Assembly: GCA_035496255.1 (NCBI GenBank)
Contig: DATJEU010000088.1
Span: forward strand, 1 to 64,000
Direction of reading: 5' to 3'
DNA from: Gp6-AA40 sp035496255
Lineage (GTDB): Bacteria; Acidobacteriota; Vicinamibacteria; Vicinamibacterales; UBA2999
DNA length: 64,000 nt
Under the pieces are notes generated by a model. The model did no database searches. It was not told the origin of the DNA and saw only the letters and a program-made list of their open reading frames with translations. The position numbers and the translations under genes were made by a program. This document shows positions 8,722 to 18,439 of this stretch, one piece after another (the stretch's first letter is position 1; every line of letters starts with the position of its first letter).

Positions 8722-11103
8722 ATGCGCACAAGCGTTTTTGTCCTTTTTCTCATGACGGCCGTGGTGGCCGAGGCCGGACAGGGCGCCCTGACGGGCACTG
8801 TCACCGATCAGAGTGGCGGCGTCGTTTCCGGTGCCGCCGTCATTGTCAAGGGCAAGGCCGGCGTCGAACGCCAGGCCGTGACCGGGCCACAGGGGCAGTT
8901 CACGATCGACACACCGGCGGACGGCGCCACGCTCGTCGTGCGGGCGGTCGGCTTTGCGGAATCCAGCCAGCCGATCTCGGGGCCGGGCCACGTCGATGTC
9001 GTCCTCAAGGCCGAAACGGTGCGCGAATCCGTCACCGTCACGTCATCCCGGACCGAACAGCGGCTGGCCGATGTTCCGGCCACCGTCCACATCGTCGACA
9101 AGGCCACGATCGAACAGTCACCGGCCGTCGTTGCCGATGACGTGCTGCGGATGGTGCCGACGTTCAGCCTGTTCCGTCGCACGAGCAGCCTGTCGTCGCA
9201 TCCGACGTCACAAGGTGTGTCGCTGCGCGGGATTGGTCCCAGTGGCGTGAGCCGCACGCTCGTGATGTACGACGGCGTCCCGGTCAACGACCCGTTCGGT
9301 GGCTGGGTGTACTGGACGCGCATGCCGCTCGAGGCGGTCGATCGCATCGAGGTGGTGGACAGCCCGAGCTCGGACGTCTATGGCAACTACGCGATGGGCG
9401 GCGTCATCAACGTGCTCGGCAGCCGGCCGCGCCCGCGGACGGGAGAAGCGCGGTTCCAGTGGGGTAACTACGACAGCCCGAAAGGGGATTTCTTCGCCAG
9501 CGACGCATGGGGGCACTTCGGCGCGTCCGTCGATGGCAGCTATTTCAGGACCGACGGTTTTCCGGTGGTGATTGCCAACGAACGCGGTCCGGTCGACACG
9601 ACGGCGTCGGTGAAGTACGACAACACCAACGTGAAGCTCGATTACAGCCCCAACAGCCGCGTCAACGCATTCGTCCGCGGCGGCTACTTCACGGAGAACC
9701 GGCACAACGGGAAGTCCACCACCTTCGGCCCCGGTGGCGTGGCGGTCGACCCGAGCCTCGGCACGCCTGAGGCCAACGACACCACCTGGAAGTCGGTCAG
9801 CGGTGGCGTCCGCCTGTCGCTGCCCGATGACAGCGATTTGCAGGCGCGCGTCTTCGGCGATTTCGAAACCTTCCACAGCAACTTCCTGGCCGTCCCGAAC
9901 CCGGTGACGCGCACGACGGCTCGCGTGTCGCTGCTCCAGCGGGTCCCGACGACCGGCGTCGGAACGATCGCGCAGTGGACGAAGCCACTTTCCATCAGGC
10001 ATTTGCTGTCGGCCGGCTTCGACGTGCGTCATGTCGATGGCGAGAGCCAGGAGCAGGCGATGGACCCTGCCACCGGCCTGACGGCGGTCACTCTTCGCAA
10101 CTCGGGCGGCCAGCAGCTCCTAGGCGGCGGTTACGTGCAGGGACAGTACTGGGTGCGGAACAACTTTTCGATTACGGCGAGCGGCCGCGTCGATCACTGG
10201 CGCAACTACGACGCGCACAATTTCGAGACGACCGTCGCGACCGGCTTGCCGACGGCGAACAGCCGCGCACTTCCCGAGCGGACCGACACGGTGTTCAGCC
10301 CGCGGCTGGCGGCGCTCTACCAGGCGAACACCATGGTGAGCGTGTGGGGCAGCATCGGTGCCGGTTTCCGCGCCCCGACGTTGAACGAGCTCTATCGCCA
10401 GTTCCGGGTGGGTCAGCAGTTGACGCTGCCGAACGAGACGCTTGGACCGGAGCGGCTGAAGGGCGGTGAGGTCGGCGTGACGGTGATCCCCGTCGAGCGC
10501 GTGTCGGTGCGCAGCGTCTGGTACGACAATCGCGTGAAGAATCCGGTGTCGAACGTCACCGTCGTCGGTCCGCCGGCGCTGGCGCTGTCCACGGCCTGCG
10601 TCGGCGCCACGCAGTGCCAGCAGCGGCAGAACCTGGGACGCACGCGGATCTGGGGCTGGCAGAACGACGTCGACTACCGTTTCAACGCCGAGTGGCGCGT
10701 TGGCGTCAGCTATCTGTTCAACCAGGCCACGGTGCGCGAGTTCGCGGCGGTTCCCACGCTGGTCGGCAACTTCCTGCCGCAGGTGCCCGAGCATCGCGGT
10801 TCGGCGCGCGTCTCCTATACCAATCCGCGGGTGCTGACCGCGACGCTCGACGTGCTGTTTGCCGGGCGACAGTTCAACGAAGACACGAATACGGGCACGG
10901 TGCCCGGACGGTCGGAACCAGGCCTGCCCGGGTACGCGACCGTGGAATTCTCCGCATCACACAGCTTCGGCTCGAACTTCGATGCGTTTGTCGGCGCGCA
11001 GAATCTGTTCGACAAGGAGTACTACACAGGGCTCGCGCCGACGGCGATTGGTACGCCGCGGTTGATCAACGCCGGCGTCCGAGTCCGGTTCAGCGGACGT
11101 TAG
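8722..11103 (+). CDS. TonB-dependent receptor with carboxypeptidase-regulatory-like N-domain
   Basis: A 793-aa outer membrane active transporter driven by TonB. A signal peptide is followed by a carboxypeptidase-regulatory-like beta domain (about 20-100, GALTGTVTDQSGGVVSGAAV), a plug domain (about 105-235, including QGVSLRGIGPSGVSRTLVMYDG), and a C-terminal barrel ending RVRFSGR. The barrel includes the usual NELYRQFRVG and AGFRAPTLNELY segments of siderophore/cobalamin-type receptors. The substrate cannot be told. The 36-bp gap to the divergent VWA gene is too short for a cobalamin riboswitch. Start ATG 8722. Confidence 0.9.
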   Translation: MRTSVFVLFLMTAVVAEAGQGALTGTVTDQSGGVVSGAAVIVKGKAGVERQAVTGPQGQFTIDTPADGATLVVRAVGFAESSQPISGPGHVDVVLKAETVRESVTVTSSRTEQRLADVPATVHIVDKATIEQSPAVVADDVLRMVPTFSLFRRTSSLSSHPTSQGVSLRGIGPSGVSRTLVMYDGVPVNDPFGGWVYWTRMPLEAVDRIEVVDSPSSDVYGNYAMGGVINVLGSRPRPRTGEARFQWGNYDSPKGDFFASDAWGHFGASVDGSYFRTDGFPVVIANERGPVDTTASVKYDNTNVKLDYSPNSRVNAFVRGGYFTENRHNGKSTTFGPGGVAVDPSLGTPEANDTTWKSVSGGVRLSLPDDSDLQARVFGDFETFHSNFLAVPNPVTRTTARVSLLQRVPTTGVGTIAQWTKPLSIRHLLSAGFDVRHVDGESQEQAMDPATGLTAVTLRNSGGQQLLGGGYVQGQYWVRNNFSITASGRVDHWRNYDAHNFETTVATGLPTANSRALPERTDTVFSPRLAALYQANTMVSVWGSIGAGFRAPTLNELYRQFRVGQQLTLPNETLGPERLKGGEVGVTVIPVERVSVRSVWYDNRVKNPVSNVTVVGPPALALSTACVGATQCQQRQNLGRTRIWGWQNDVDYRFNAEWRVGVSYLFNQATVREFAAVPTLVGNFLPQVPEHRGSARVSYTNPRVLTATLDVLFAGRQFNEDTNTGTVPGRSEPGLPGYATVEFSASHSFGSNFDAFVGAQNLFDKEYYTGLAPTAIGTPRLINAGVRVRFSGR

Positions 11104-11106
11104 ACC

Positions 11107-11280
11107 AATTCAGAATTCAGAATGCAGAAGTCGAAACGCAGTGCGCAGAGGCCCTGCCTGAGGGCCTGCCGTGCCCACGGCCGCCGAGCGCCCGCGGCCG
11201 CGGGCATTCGGCACTCTGCATTCCGCATTTCCGCCCTGGCCGCTGCCCTCTGCGTTCTGTCTTCTGCATTCTGCATTTCG
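11107..11280. repeat. Heptamer tandem arrays in inverted orientation
   Basis: The left array has three units, ATTCAGA (11108), ATTCAGA (11115) and ATGCAGA (11122). The right side carries the reverse-complement words: CATTCGG, CACTCTG, CATTCCG, CATTTCC from 11204 and CTGCCCT, CTGCGTT, CTGTCTT, CTGCATT, CTGCATT from 11242 to 11276. Every unit is 7 nt. The two sides can pair (ATGCAGA with TCTGCAT). The right arrays are read in frame by the gene starting at 11122 and encode its signal peptide-like segment. Confidence 0.7.
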
Positions 11281-12108
11281 CTGTCCGCCCAGCCGCCGCC
11301 GGCGGCCCAGTCGCCCGTGCCGTTCGATGTCCTCCTCCGGCGTGTGTTCGATCACGTCGACCGTTTCGAACGCGAGTTCGGCGCGATGGTCGCCGAGGAG
11401 CGTTACGACCAGCGGATTGCATCCAATGGCGGCACCGTGCGCGGTGACATCTCGAGGACGCTGCGGTCCGATTTCCTGCTGATCAAAGTCGAAGGGCACG
11501 GCTGGACGCCGTTCCGTGACGTCTTCGAGGTCGATGGACGGCAGTTGCGCGATCGTCAGGATCGTCTGTCGACGTTGTTTCTGTCGGGGACCAGTGCGAC
11601 CGCCTTCGATCAGGCCAGGCGGATCATGGACGAAGGCGCGCGCTACAACCTCGGAGGGACGGTTCGGAACATCAATGTACCGACGCTGCCGCTGATGTAC
11701 TTCGAGGCGGACCAGCACGAGCGCGTGCGCTACGTCGAGGGCAAGCGCGATCGCAACAGCCGCGTCATCGAGTTCGAGGAGATTGGCAGCCCGACGCTGA
11801 TCGCCACGGCGAACAACCGCGACCTGCCGGCGAACGGCCGCGTGTGGGTGGACGAGGCGAGCGGCGCCATCACGCGAGCGGAGCTGCACGCGTCCGACCC
11901 CACGATCCAATCCACCGTCATCGTCACATTCGTGCGCGACGACAGGGTCGGAAGCTGGGTGCCACAGCGGATGGACGATCGCATCAAGCGGCCGAACGAC
12001 CTGACGGAGATTCGCGGGATTGCCACGTATTCACGCTTCCGCCGCTTTCAGGTCAGCACCAGTGAAGCCATCGACACGGATCAACTGGACAAGGAGCACC
12101 AGCCGTAG
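11122..12108 (+). CDS. Secreted protein of unknown function; signal peptide encoded by heptamer repeats
   Basis: An unrecognised 328-aa protein with an acidobacterial look. The only ATG upstream of a signal-like region is at 11122, inside a heptamer repeat. Residues about 38-57 (ALAAALCVLSSAFCISLSAQ) form the hydrophobic core and a plausible signal-peptidase site, and this stretch is encoded by tandem 7-nt units. The mature part starts with PVPFDVLLRRVFDHVDRFEREFG and has no motif I know; it is mixed alpha/beta and could be an outer-membrane-associated or peptidase-inhibitor-like domain. It follows the TonB receptor by 18 nt and may be co-transcribed. The exact start is uncertain because the first 35 residues are unusually arginine-rich. 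Confidence 0.65.
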   Translation: MQKSKRSAQRPCLRACRAHGRRAPAAAGIRHSAFRISALAAALCVLSSAFCISLSAQPPPAAQSPVPFDVLLRRVFDHVDRFEREFGAMVAEERYDQRIASNGGTVRGDISRTLRSDFLLIKVEGHGWTPFRDVFEVDGRQLRDRQDRLSTLFLSGTSATAFDQARRIMDEGARYNLGGTVRNINVPTLPLMYFEADQHERVRYVEGKRDRNSRVIEFEEIGSPTLIATANNRDLPANGRVWVDEASGAITRAELHASDPTIQSTVIVTFVRDDRVGSWVPQRMDDRIKRPNDLTEIRGIATYSRFRRFQVSTSEAIDTDQLDKEHQP

Positions 12109-12141
12109 GCCGGGTTCCGCGCCGCGGACCCGGCGTGTAGG

Positions 12142-13173
12142 ATGAACACCATGAAGAACGTTGTGGCCCTGGTGGGAGTGCTGACGCTGCTCGCGTGCTC
12201 GTCGACGCGGGCACAGCAGGCGGATTTGAATGCGGCGGCAGCACGGGTCGGTGACCGGACCATCACGGTCAGGGAGCTCGAGGACAAATGGACGGCCGAG
12301 AACCCGGCTGAACACGCGGAGGCGCTGCAGAAGGTGTATGACGGCCGGCGCGGCGCGCTCGACGAGATCATCGCCGACATGGTGATCGCGCAGGCAGCGA
12401 AGGCGAAGAACATGTCGCCCGAGGCGTACATCGACGCAGAGGTCGAGAAGCGCGTCAGGAAGGTCGCCGATACCGACGTGGCCTCGTTCTACCAGGCGAA
12501 CGCGAGCCAGATGCAGGGGCGCACGCTCGAGCAGATGGCGCCCGCGATCACGCGCTTCCTGACCGAACAGGCGGAGGCCGCGGCGAAACTCGCGCTCGTG
12601 AATGAACTGCGCAAGTCGGGCCCGCCGGTTCGCATCATGCTGGATCCGCCGCGCGCCGCGTTGTCGCTTGACGCCTCGGATCGGTCGATCGGCAACGCTG
12701 CCGCGCCGGTAACGATCGTCGAGTTCTCGGACTTCCAGTGCCCGTATTGCCTCCGGGCGATGCCGACGCTGAAGCAATTACGCGAGGCGTACGGAAGCAA
12801 GGTGCGTCTCGTGTGGAAGGACTTTCCGCTGACCCAGATTCACCCGCAGGCATTCAAGGCCGCCGAGGCCGGACGCTGCGCCGCGGAGCAGGGCAAGTTC
12901 TGGGAGTACCACGACAAGCTGTTCGGCAACCAGCAGGCGCTGCAGCCCGACTTCCTCAAGCAGTACGCGAAGGACGTCGGCATGGACGCCGCGAAGTTCG
13001 ATAGCTGCCTCGATTCCTCGAAGTACGCCGAGCAGGTACGCGACAGCATCGCCGCCGGCGCCCGCCTCGGCGTCAATTCGACGCCTACCATCTACATCAA
13101 CGGCCGCATACTCGAAGGCGCGCAGCCGTACGACAACTACGCGACGGTCATCGATGAAGAATTGGCCAGGTGA
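12142..13173 (+). CDS. DsbA-like thioredoxin-fold lipoprotein with PpiC/SurA-like N-region
   Basis: A 343-aa protein with two modules. After a lipobox (LTLLAC, Cys near 19) comes a helical region at about 30-155 (VGDRTITVRELEDKW, IIADMVIAQAAKAKN) that resembles the N-domain of SurA/PpiC chaperones. The C-terminal domain at about 170-340 is DsbA-like, with FSDFQCPYC (active CPYC at 200-203) and a cis-proline region NSTPTIYINGR. It should act in the periplasm, anchored to a membrane, in disulfide exchange on exported proteins. ATG 12142 is chosen; ATG 12151 is in frame and possible. It is 33 nt after the preceding secreted protein on the same strand. Confidence 0.85.
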   Translation: MNTMKNVVALVGVLTLLACSSTRAQQADLNAAAARVGDRTITVRELEDKWTAENPAEHAEALQKVYDGRRGALDEIIADMVIAQAAKAKNMSPEAYIDAEVEKRVRKVADTDVASFYQANASQMQGRTLEQMAPAITRFLTEQAEAAAKLALVNELRKSGPPVRIMLDPPRAALSLDASDRSIGNAAAPVTIVEFSDFQCPYCLRAMPTLKQLREAYGSKVRLVWKDFPLTQIHPQAFKAAEAGRCAAEQGKFWEYHDKLFGNQQALQPDFLKQYAKDVGMDAAKFDSCLDSSKYAEQVRDSIAAGARLGVNSTPTIYINGRILEGAQPYDNYATVIDEELAR

Positions 13174-13201
13174 GCAGGCGGCAGCGAGAGACGCTGAGTG
13201 C

Positions 13202-13260
13202 GCAGAGAAAGCAGATCAACACCGCTTCTCCTGTTGATCTGCTCCTCGGCCCGCTCTGCT
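13202..13260. repeat. Family C repeat, copy 1
   Basis: The left arm GCAGAGAAAGCAGATC (13202-13217) and right arm CCCGCTCTGCT (13250-13260) are identical to 29858-29873 and 29881-29891. Inside, GCAGATCAAC (13211-13220) pairs perfectly with GTTGATCTGC (13233-13242), so the transcript can fold into a strong hairpin on either strand. It lies between two convergent genes and could serve as a bidirectional terminator, though no T-tract is present. Confidence 0.6.
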
Positions 13261-13261
13261 C

Positions 13262-14221
<960 letters not shown>

Positions 14222-14270
14222 GCCGCGATCTTACCCAGATGGGCGGCGGGTCGACAAAGCAGGCGCCGCC

Positions 14271-15164
14271 CTACAGGCGAGGAAACAACCGATCGAAGTT
14301 GCCGCTGAAGATCGCCCCGGCCTCGGCGGATCCGATGTGGGCACCAACGACGATCGCCTTCTGCTCCTCGTGGATCGCGCGCTGCCATCCGCGCGGGAAG
14401 AACGAGGAGTCGGTGCCGAACAGCAGCCGCGAGGCGCCGGCCACCGACAGTGCGGTGCGAAATGCCTCAGCCAGCGTCAGCCCGGGTTGATACCGGATCC
14501 AGCGGTTGGAACTCGACGTGTCGAAGTAGATATTCGGGCACTGGTCAGCGGCCATCAGGGCTTCGCGAAACAGTCCCGCGCCGAAGTGCGGAATGATGAA
14601 CGGTACGCGCGGAAACGACAGCGCGAGCTGCGCCACTTCCAGCGGGTTGCCAAGCCGCAGCCGGAATCGACTCGGCAGCCCCAGCTTGCGCCGTACGCCA
14701 ACCGAGAGCGCGCCGCAGTGGACGAAGACGGCGATGCCCGGCACCTGCGCCACGGTGTCGACGATGCGGCTGACGCGTTCGTCGTAGAGCGACACATGGT
14801 GCATAGCGGGAAAGAGGCAGACGCCGCGAAGCCCGAGTTCAGTGATCGCGCGCCGTGTTCGCTCCGTCGCGTCGGGCGCTGACGGGTCGAGCATGAAGAA
14901 GCCGACGAAGCGATCGGGCCGGCGCCGCACGGCCGCGGCGACGGACTCCTCATCACCGGGTACGCTGGCAATCAGCGTGGCGCGGGAGACGCCGCAGGCA
15001 TCGAGCTCACGCACCCAACGGTCGGTGAGCTGTTCGACGCTGCCCGGGGCGTCCCATTCGAGCTCGCGGCAGATCTCGTCGACGGATTGTGAGCGGCCAC
15101 GCTGCGAGGACAGCGCGGCCAGAAAGCGATCGGAAAAGAAGTGGCAGTGCGCGTCGTTGATCAT
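14271..15164 (-). CDS. Amidohydrolase family 2 protein (TIM barrel)
   Basis: A 297-aa metal-dependent hydrolase or decarboxylase of the amidohydrolase-2 (PF04909) type. Seen are the N-terminal metal motif DAHCHFF (His6 and His8 in an HxH-like context), an internal VFVHCGA, IIPHFGAG, and the late LFGTDSSFF segment with the catalytic aspartate. Members act on varied acids, lactones or aromatic compounds; the substrate is not evident. No signal peptide. It is upstream of the quinone oxidoreductase gene and downstream of the Oar-like receptor by 18 nt. Confidence 0.85.
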   Translation of the reverse strand: MINDAHCHFFSDRFLAALSSQRGRSQSVDEICRELEWDAPGSVEQLTDRWVRELDACGVSRATLIASVPGDEESVAAAVRRRPDRFVGFFMLDPSAPDATERTRRAITELGLRGVCLFPAMHHVSLYDERVSRIVDTVAQVPGIAVFVHCGALSVGVRRKLGLPSRFRLRLGNPLEVAQLALSFPRVPFIIPHFGAGLFREALMAADQCPNIYFDTSSSNRWIRYQPGLTLAEAFRTALSVAGASRLLFGTDSSFFPRGWQRAIHEEQKAIVVGAHIGSAEAGAIFSGNFDRLFPRL

Positions 15165-15182
15165 CCGGACGCGCAGTCTAGC

Positions 15183-18125
15183 CTAGAACGTCAGGCGCAC
15201 TCCGAGCTGGCCGATGCGCTGCTCCGGCTGGCCGACGTCCCCCGCGTAGGCGGACGGCATCATGAAGTTCGAGAGCAGCGCACCGCTGCGGGCGGTGCGG
15301 AAGGTGCTCACCGGCAGCGACGGATTCTTTGCGTTGAACAGATTGAACACCTCGGCGATCGCTTCGAGGTGAACGCCGGCACCGAGCGTGAAGCTGCGGC
15401 TGACGCGCATATTCACCTGCGAGAACGGCGCCCGACGGCTGCAATTGACGACCGTGCACGGCCCTGTTTCCTCGATACGCGGCGTGCCGTCGGCGTTGAC
15501 GCCGACGAACTTGTACGCCAGGGCGGTCGGGTCGTTGCGGTTGCCGTCCAGGTTTGGATCCTGCTGGTCGATGGTGTTGATCGGGAGCGCGGAGCGATAG
15601 AAGACCACCGGGGCGACGCGAATGCCGAGCGGCGCCTCCACGATGGCGCTGATCGTCACCCGATGCCGGGCGTCCGTCCTTGTTGACGGCGCGTTCTCCA
15701 TCGCGTTGAAGGGGTCAGCGATGTTCTGGATGATGTTCTGCGCGACTTCGTCATAGGCCGTACCGATGCTGCTTGTCGCTTTCGCCAGCGTATACGATGC
15801 GTCGAGATCGACGTGATGCGACATGCGCTGGCGCACGCCGACGATCATCGCGTTGTAGAGCGACTGGCCCTTGCTGATCGCCACGCGGAACGTGTTGTTC
15901 GGTGGCTGAACGCCGATGTCCGCGAGCGCGAGCTTGCCGTTGACCAGGACATTCGGGCGGACGCGCATGTTGAGGTCGCGTCCCTCCACCCGCGCGTAAT
16001 CGACGCTGACCGAGGTCGCGCCGCCGACGGCATGCTCCCACCCGGCGGTGGTCTGCCGCGAGTACGGCTGCTCGAGCCGCGGCGATGCGACTTCGCCCGC
16101 AACCGGCTTCGCGGGATCGACGGTATTCAGGTAGTAAATCGAATCGATCGGATCGGTCACCCTGAACAGGGTGCCGTCTTCCTTGAGGAGGCCGGTCGGA
16201 CTGAACGGGGACTGGTAGGTGATGCCGCCGCCGCCCAGGCCATCGAGTGCCGCCATCAGAACGTTCGAGGCGGTGTAGGCGAAATCCGTGTAGATGCCCC
16301 AGCCGCCGCGCAGGATGTCGCGGCCGTTGCCACGCAGGTCGTATACCGCGCCGAAGCGTGGCTGCACGTTGTCGATGTCGCCGCGAGGGCTCTTGCCGAA
16401 ATCCGAGAGCAGTGGATAACCGGCCAGCTGCCCGGCTTGTCCGGCCGCCTGAAGCCGCTGGAAATTGGAGCTCTTCCCCTGATCGATCGGCAGACCGGCG
16501 ACGTAGTCCCACCGCACCCCGAGGTTCAGCGTCAGGCGCGGCGTCGCACGCCAGTCATCCTGCGTGTACAGGCCATACATCGTCAGCGGCTGGTTGAAGG
16601 ACAGGTTGCCCCCGGCCTGGAACACGGACGCCACGCCGCCATTCACGTCCGGACCAGCCAGGCTGTACACGCCGTACTTGCCCGATTCCGTCGAGATGAA
16701 CAGGCGCGGCTCGTTGATGACGTTCAGGCCGACGTGCAGTTCGTGGCTGATGCCCGGGCCGCCGGTTGTCCGGGAATAGTCATCGCGGAACTGCCACTTG
16801 ACCTGCTCGGTCCGCTGGGGCGCGGTCACGTTCGTGCCGCCGAGGAACGAGGCGAAGAGGATCGAAGGTCCGGGCGCATCGACTGGAATGTCGTTGACGA
16901 AGCGCGAGTACTGGAACACGAACTCGTTGAGCGATGCCGGTCCGGTGATCCAGTTGTGATTCGCGTTCAGCGAGTGGAAGTCGTTGGTGCTCGTGACCCA
17001 GGTCGAATGCGCGTTGACCGGGGTGGCACCGTTCGGCTGCGTGTTGTGATCGAATCCGTAGCGCACCGCCAGGTACTGCGCGTTCGACAGGTTCGCCGTG
17101 ACCTTCGTCGTTCCCATCTGCTCGCGGAATTCGACGGGGAACACGCCGCTGCCATCCGCGAAGATGCCCTGCGTGTTGACGCTCTGGACGGTGTGCTGAT
17201 TCGTGCCCTCGTAGGCGCCGAAGAAGAAGATCTTGTCCTTGCGGATCGGCCCGCCGACGCTGCCGCCGTACTGATACCGGCTGTAGTCCTGCTTGGCCAC
17301 CTGCTGCTGCTTTTCCGTGAACGTTCGCGCGTTCAGCGCGTCGTCGCGGCCGGACGTGAACCAGCTGCCGTGCAGCGTGTTCGTGCCGCTCTTGGTCACG
17401 ACGTTGAGGACGGCGCCATTGCTGCGTCCGTATTCCGCATCGAACCGCTGCGTGACGAGCTTGAATTCCTGAATCGCCTCGAGCGGGAACATCTGCAGCA
17501 GGCCGCCGACGGTGTCATCGTTGTTGTCGCCGCCGTCGACGATGTAGTTGACGTTGCGGCCATTGCCGCCGCTGATCTGCGGGGCGTATTGCGCGCTCTT
17601 CGACACGTCGGAATGGAAGCCAAGCCCCACGCCCGGTACCGTGGCCGCGAGGTTCGCGAACTGGCGGCCGTTGAGCGGCAGTCCCTGGACGCGGTTGATG
17701 TCGACGACCTCGCCCAGCGAAGACGAGGATGTGGAGATCAGAGGCGTCGGGGCGGTCACGGTGACGCGCTCGCTGACGCGGGCGACCGCGAGCTTCACGT
17801 CGATCGTGGTCGTCGTCGCAATGTTCACGTCGACTGGTGTGCGATCGAACGGTTCGAATCCCTGGAGAGAGGCCTTCACCTCATACTTCCCGGCCGGGAG
17901 GGCCGCGAGCCGGTAGGTGCCCGCCGTATCGGTGGTATCCGTCCGGACGAACCCGGTCTCGCCGTCAGCCGCTTCAACGGTGACTCCCGGGATGGCGGCG
18001 CCCTGCGCGTCGACGATCCGGCCGCTGATCGTCCCTGTGGTGAGCTGGGCGCGGGCAGGGAGTGGACTGGCAAGGACGCTGGCCGCGGCCAGCGCACACG
18101 CAACGAAGAAGTCGGGACGTCGCAT
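15183..18125 (-). CDS. Oar-like TonB-dependent receptor
   Basis: A 980-aa outer membrane protein. The signal peptide ends ASPLPARAQ near residue 27. A carboxypeptidase-regulatory-like domain (about 30-115) starts TGTISGRIVDAQGAAIPGVTV. A plug domain (about 120-240) contains LPLNGRQFANLA and YIVDGGDNND, both typical of Oar-type acidobacterial receptors, and the C-terminus is a large barrel ending GVRLTF. Such receptors are thought to take up oligosaccharides or peptides; the substrate is unknown. It has a sigmaE-like promoter upstream. The long open frame on the other strand across it is a high-GC shadow. Confidence 0.9.
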   Translation of the reverse strand: MRRPDFFVACALAAASVLASPLPARAQLTTGTISGRIVDAQGAAIPGVTVEAADGETGFVRTDTTDTAGTYRLAALPAGKYEVKASLQGFEPFDRTPVDVNIATTTTIDVKLAVARVSERVTVTAPTPLISTSSSSLGEVVDINRVQGLPLNGRQFANLAATVPGVGLGFHSDVSKSAQYAPQISGGNGRNVNYIVDGGDNNDDTVGGLLQMFPLEAIQEFKLVTQRFDAEYGRSNGAVLNVVTKSGTNTLHGSWFTSGRDDALNARTFTEKQQQVAKQDYSRYQYGGSVGGPIRKDKIFFFGAYEGTNQHTVQSVNTQGIFADGSGVFPVEFREQMGTTKVTANLSNAQYLAVRYGFDHNTQPNGATPVNAHSTWVTSTNDFHSLNANHNWITGPASLNEFVFQYSRFVNDIPVDAPGPSILFASFLGGTNVTAPQRTEQVKWQFRDDYSRTTGGPGISHELHVGLNVINEPRLFISTESGKYGVYSLAGPDVNGGVASVFQAGGNLSFNQPLTMYGLYTQDDWRATPRLTLNLGVRWDYVAGLPIDQGKSSNFQRLQAAGQAGQLAGYPLLSDFGKSPRGDIDNVQPRFGAVYDLRGNGRDILRGGWGIYTDFAYTASNVLMAALDGLGGGGITYQSPFSPTGLLKEDGTLFRVTDPIDSIYYLNTVDPAKPVAGEVASPRLEQPYSRQTTAGWEHAVGGATSVSVDYARVEGRDLNMRVRPNVLVNGKLALADIGVQPPNNTFRVAISKGQSLYNAMIVGVRQRMSHHVDLDASYTLAKATSSIGTAYDEVAQNIIQNIADPFNAMENAPSTRTDARHRVTISAIVEAPLGIRVAPVVFYRSALPINTIDQQDPNLDGNRNDPTALAYKFVGVNADGTPRIEETGPCTVVNCSRRAPFSQVNMRVSRSFTLGAGVHLEAIAEVFNLFNAKNPSLPVSTFRTARSGALLSNFMMPSAYAGDVGQPEQRIGQLGVRLTF

Positions 18126-18167
18126 AGGTTGTCGAATCGAAATATCAGTTGTGATGATGCCCCACGT

Positions 18168-18195
18168 TCAGACGCGCGGAAGCACAAAAGGTTCT
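18168..18195 (-). promoter_or_regulatory. SigmaE-like promoter of the Oar-like receptor
   Basis: On the minus strand AGAACCT (18195-18189) is followed after 15 nt by GTCTGA (18173-18168). This matches the sigmaE form GGAACTT-N15/16-GTCTAA in the AAC core, spacing and five of six -10 bases. It lies 43 nt upstream of the receptor start at 18125. It resembles the mirrored promoters of the ECF sigma gene at 6388-6453. Confidence 0.45.
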
Positions 18196-18256
18196 CTTTG
18201 GTTCATCGGCCGATCAGGTGCGGCGGCATAGTCAGGGCGTGCAGTACCATGCGCTC

Positions 18257-18427
18257 GTGCACGTCGTCCTCGCCGGATATGTCGCTGGAGTCGTAATCGG
18301 GCTGTTAAAGGTCGATGGAGGATTCCCGACGCGCCTGCTCGTCGCCCTGCTCTGGCCTGTTGGAGCGGTCGCGGCGGTGGTGACGGTCACGGCGCTGCTG
18401 GTCGCCGCGGTGGTCCTGATGCCCTGA
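18257..18427 (+). CDS. Putative small two-helix membrane protein
   Basis: A possible 56-aa protein starting at GTG 18257 (GTG 18218 is also in frame). Two hydrophobic helices are visible: residues about 2-19 (HVVLAGYVAGVVIGLL) and 28-55 (LLVALLWPVGAVAAVVTVTALLVAAVVLM). Most third codon positions are G or C, as in coding sequence here, but the ORF is short. It occupies the 315-bp gap between the receptor start and the ppk1 end, and stops 12 nt before the ppk1 stop. No family is recognised. Confidence 0.4.
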   Translation: MHVVLAGYVAGVVIGLLKVDGGFPTRLLVALLWPVGAVAAVVTVTALLVAAVVLMP

Positions 18428-18439
18428 CCGGCCTGGGCG

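Noticed and set aside
11107..11280. Heptamer arrays as a CRISPR
   Set aside because: Units are 7 nt, adjacent without spacers, and no cas gene is nearby.
17850..17870. GGTTCGAATCC, like a tRNA T-arm
   Set aside because: It is inside the coding region of the Oar-like receptor and no acceptor or anticodon arms can be folded around it.
15813..18296. 827-residue open frame on the plus strand across the Oar-like receptor
   Set aside because: It is antisense to a clear TonB receptor, contains no recognisable domain and has the Arg/Val-rich composition of high-GC shadow frames.
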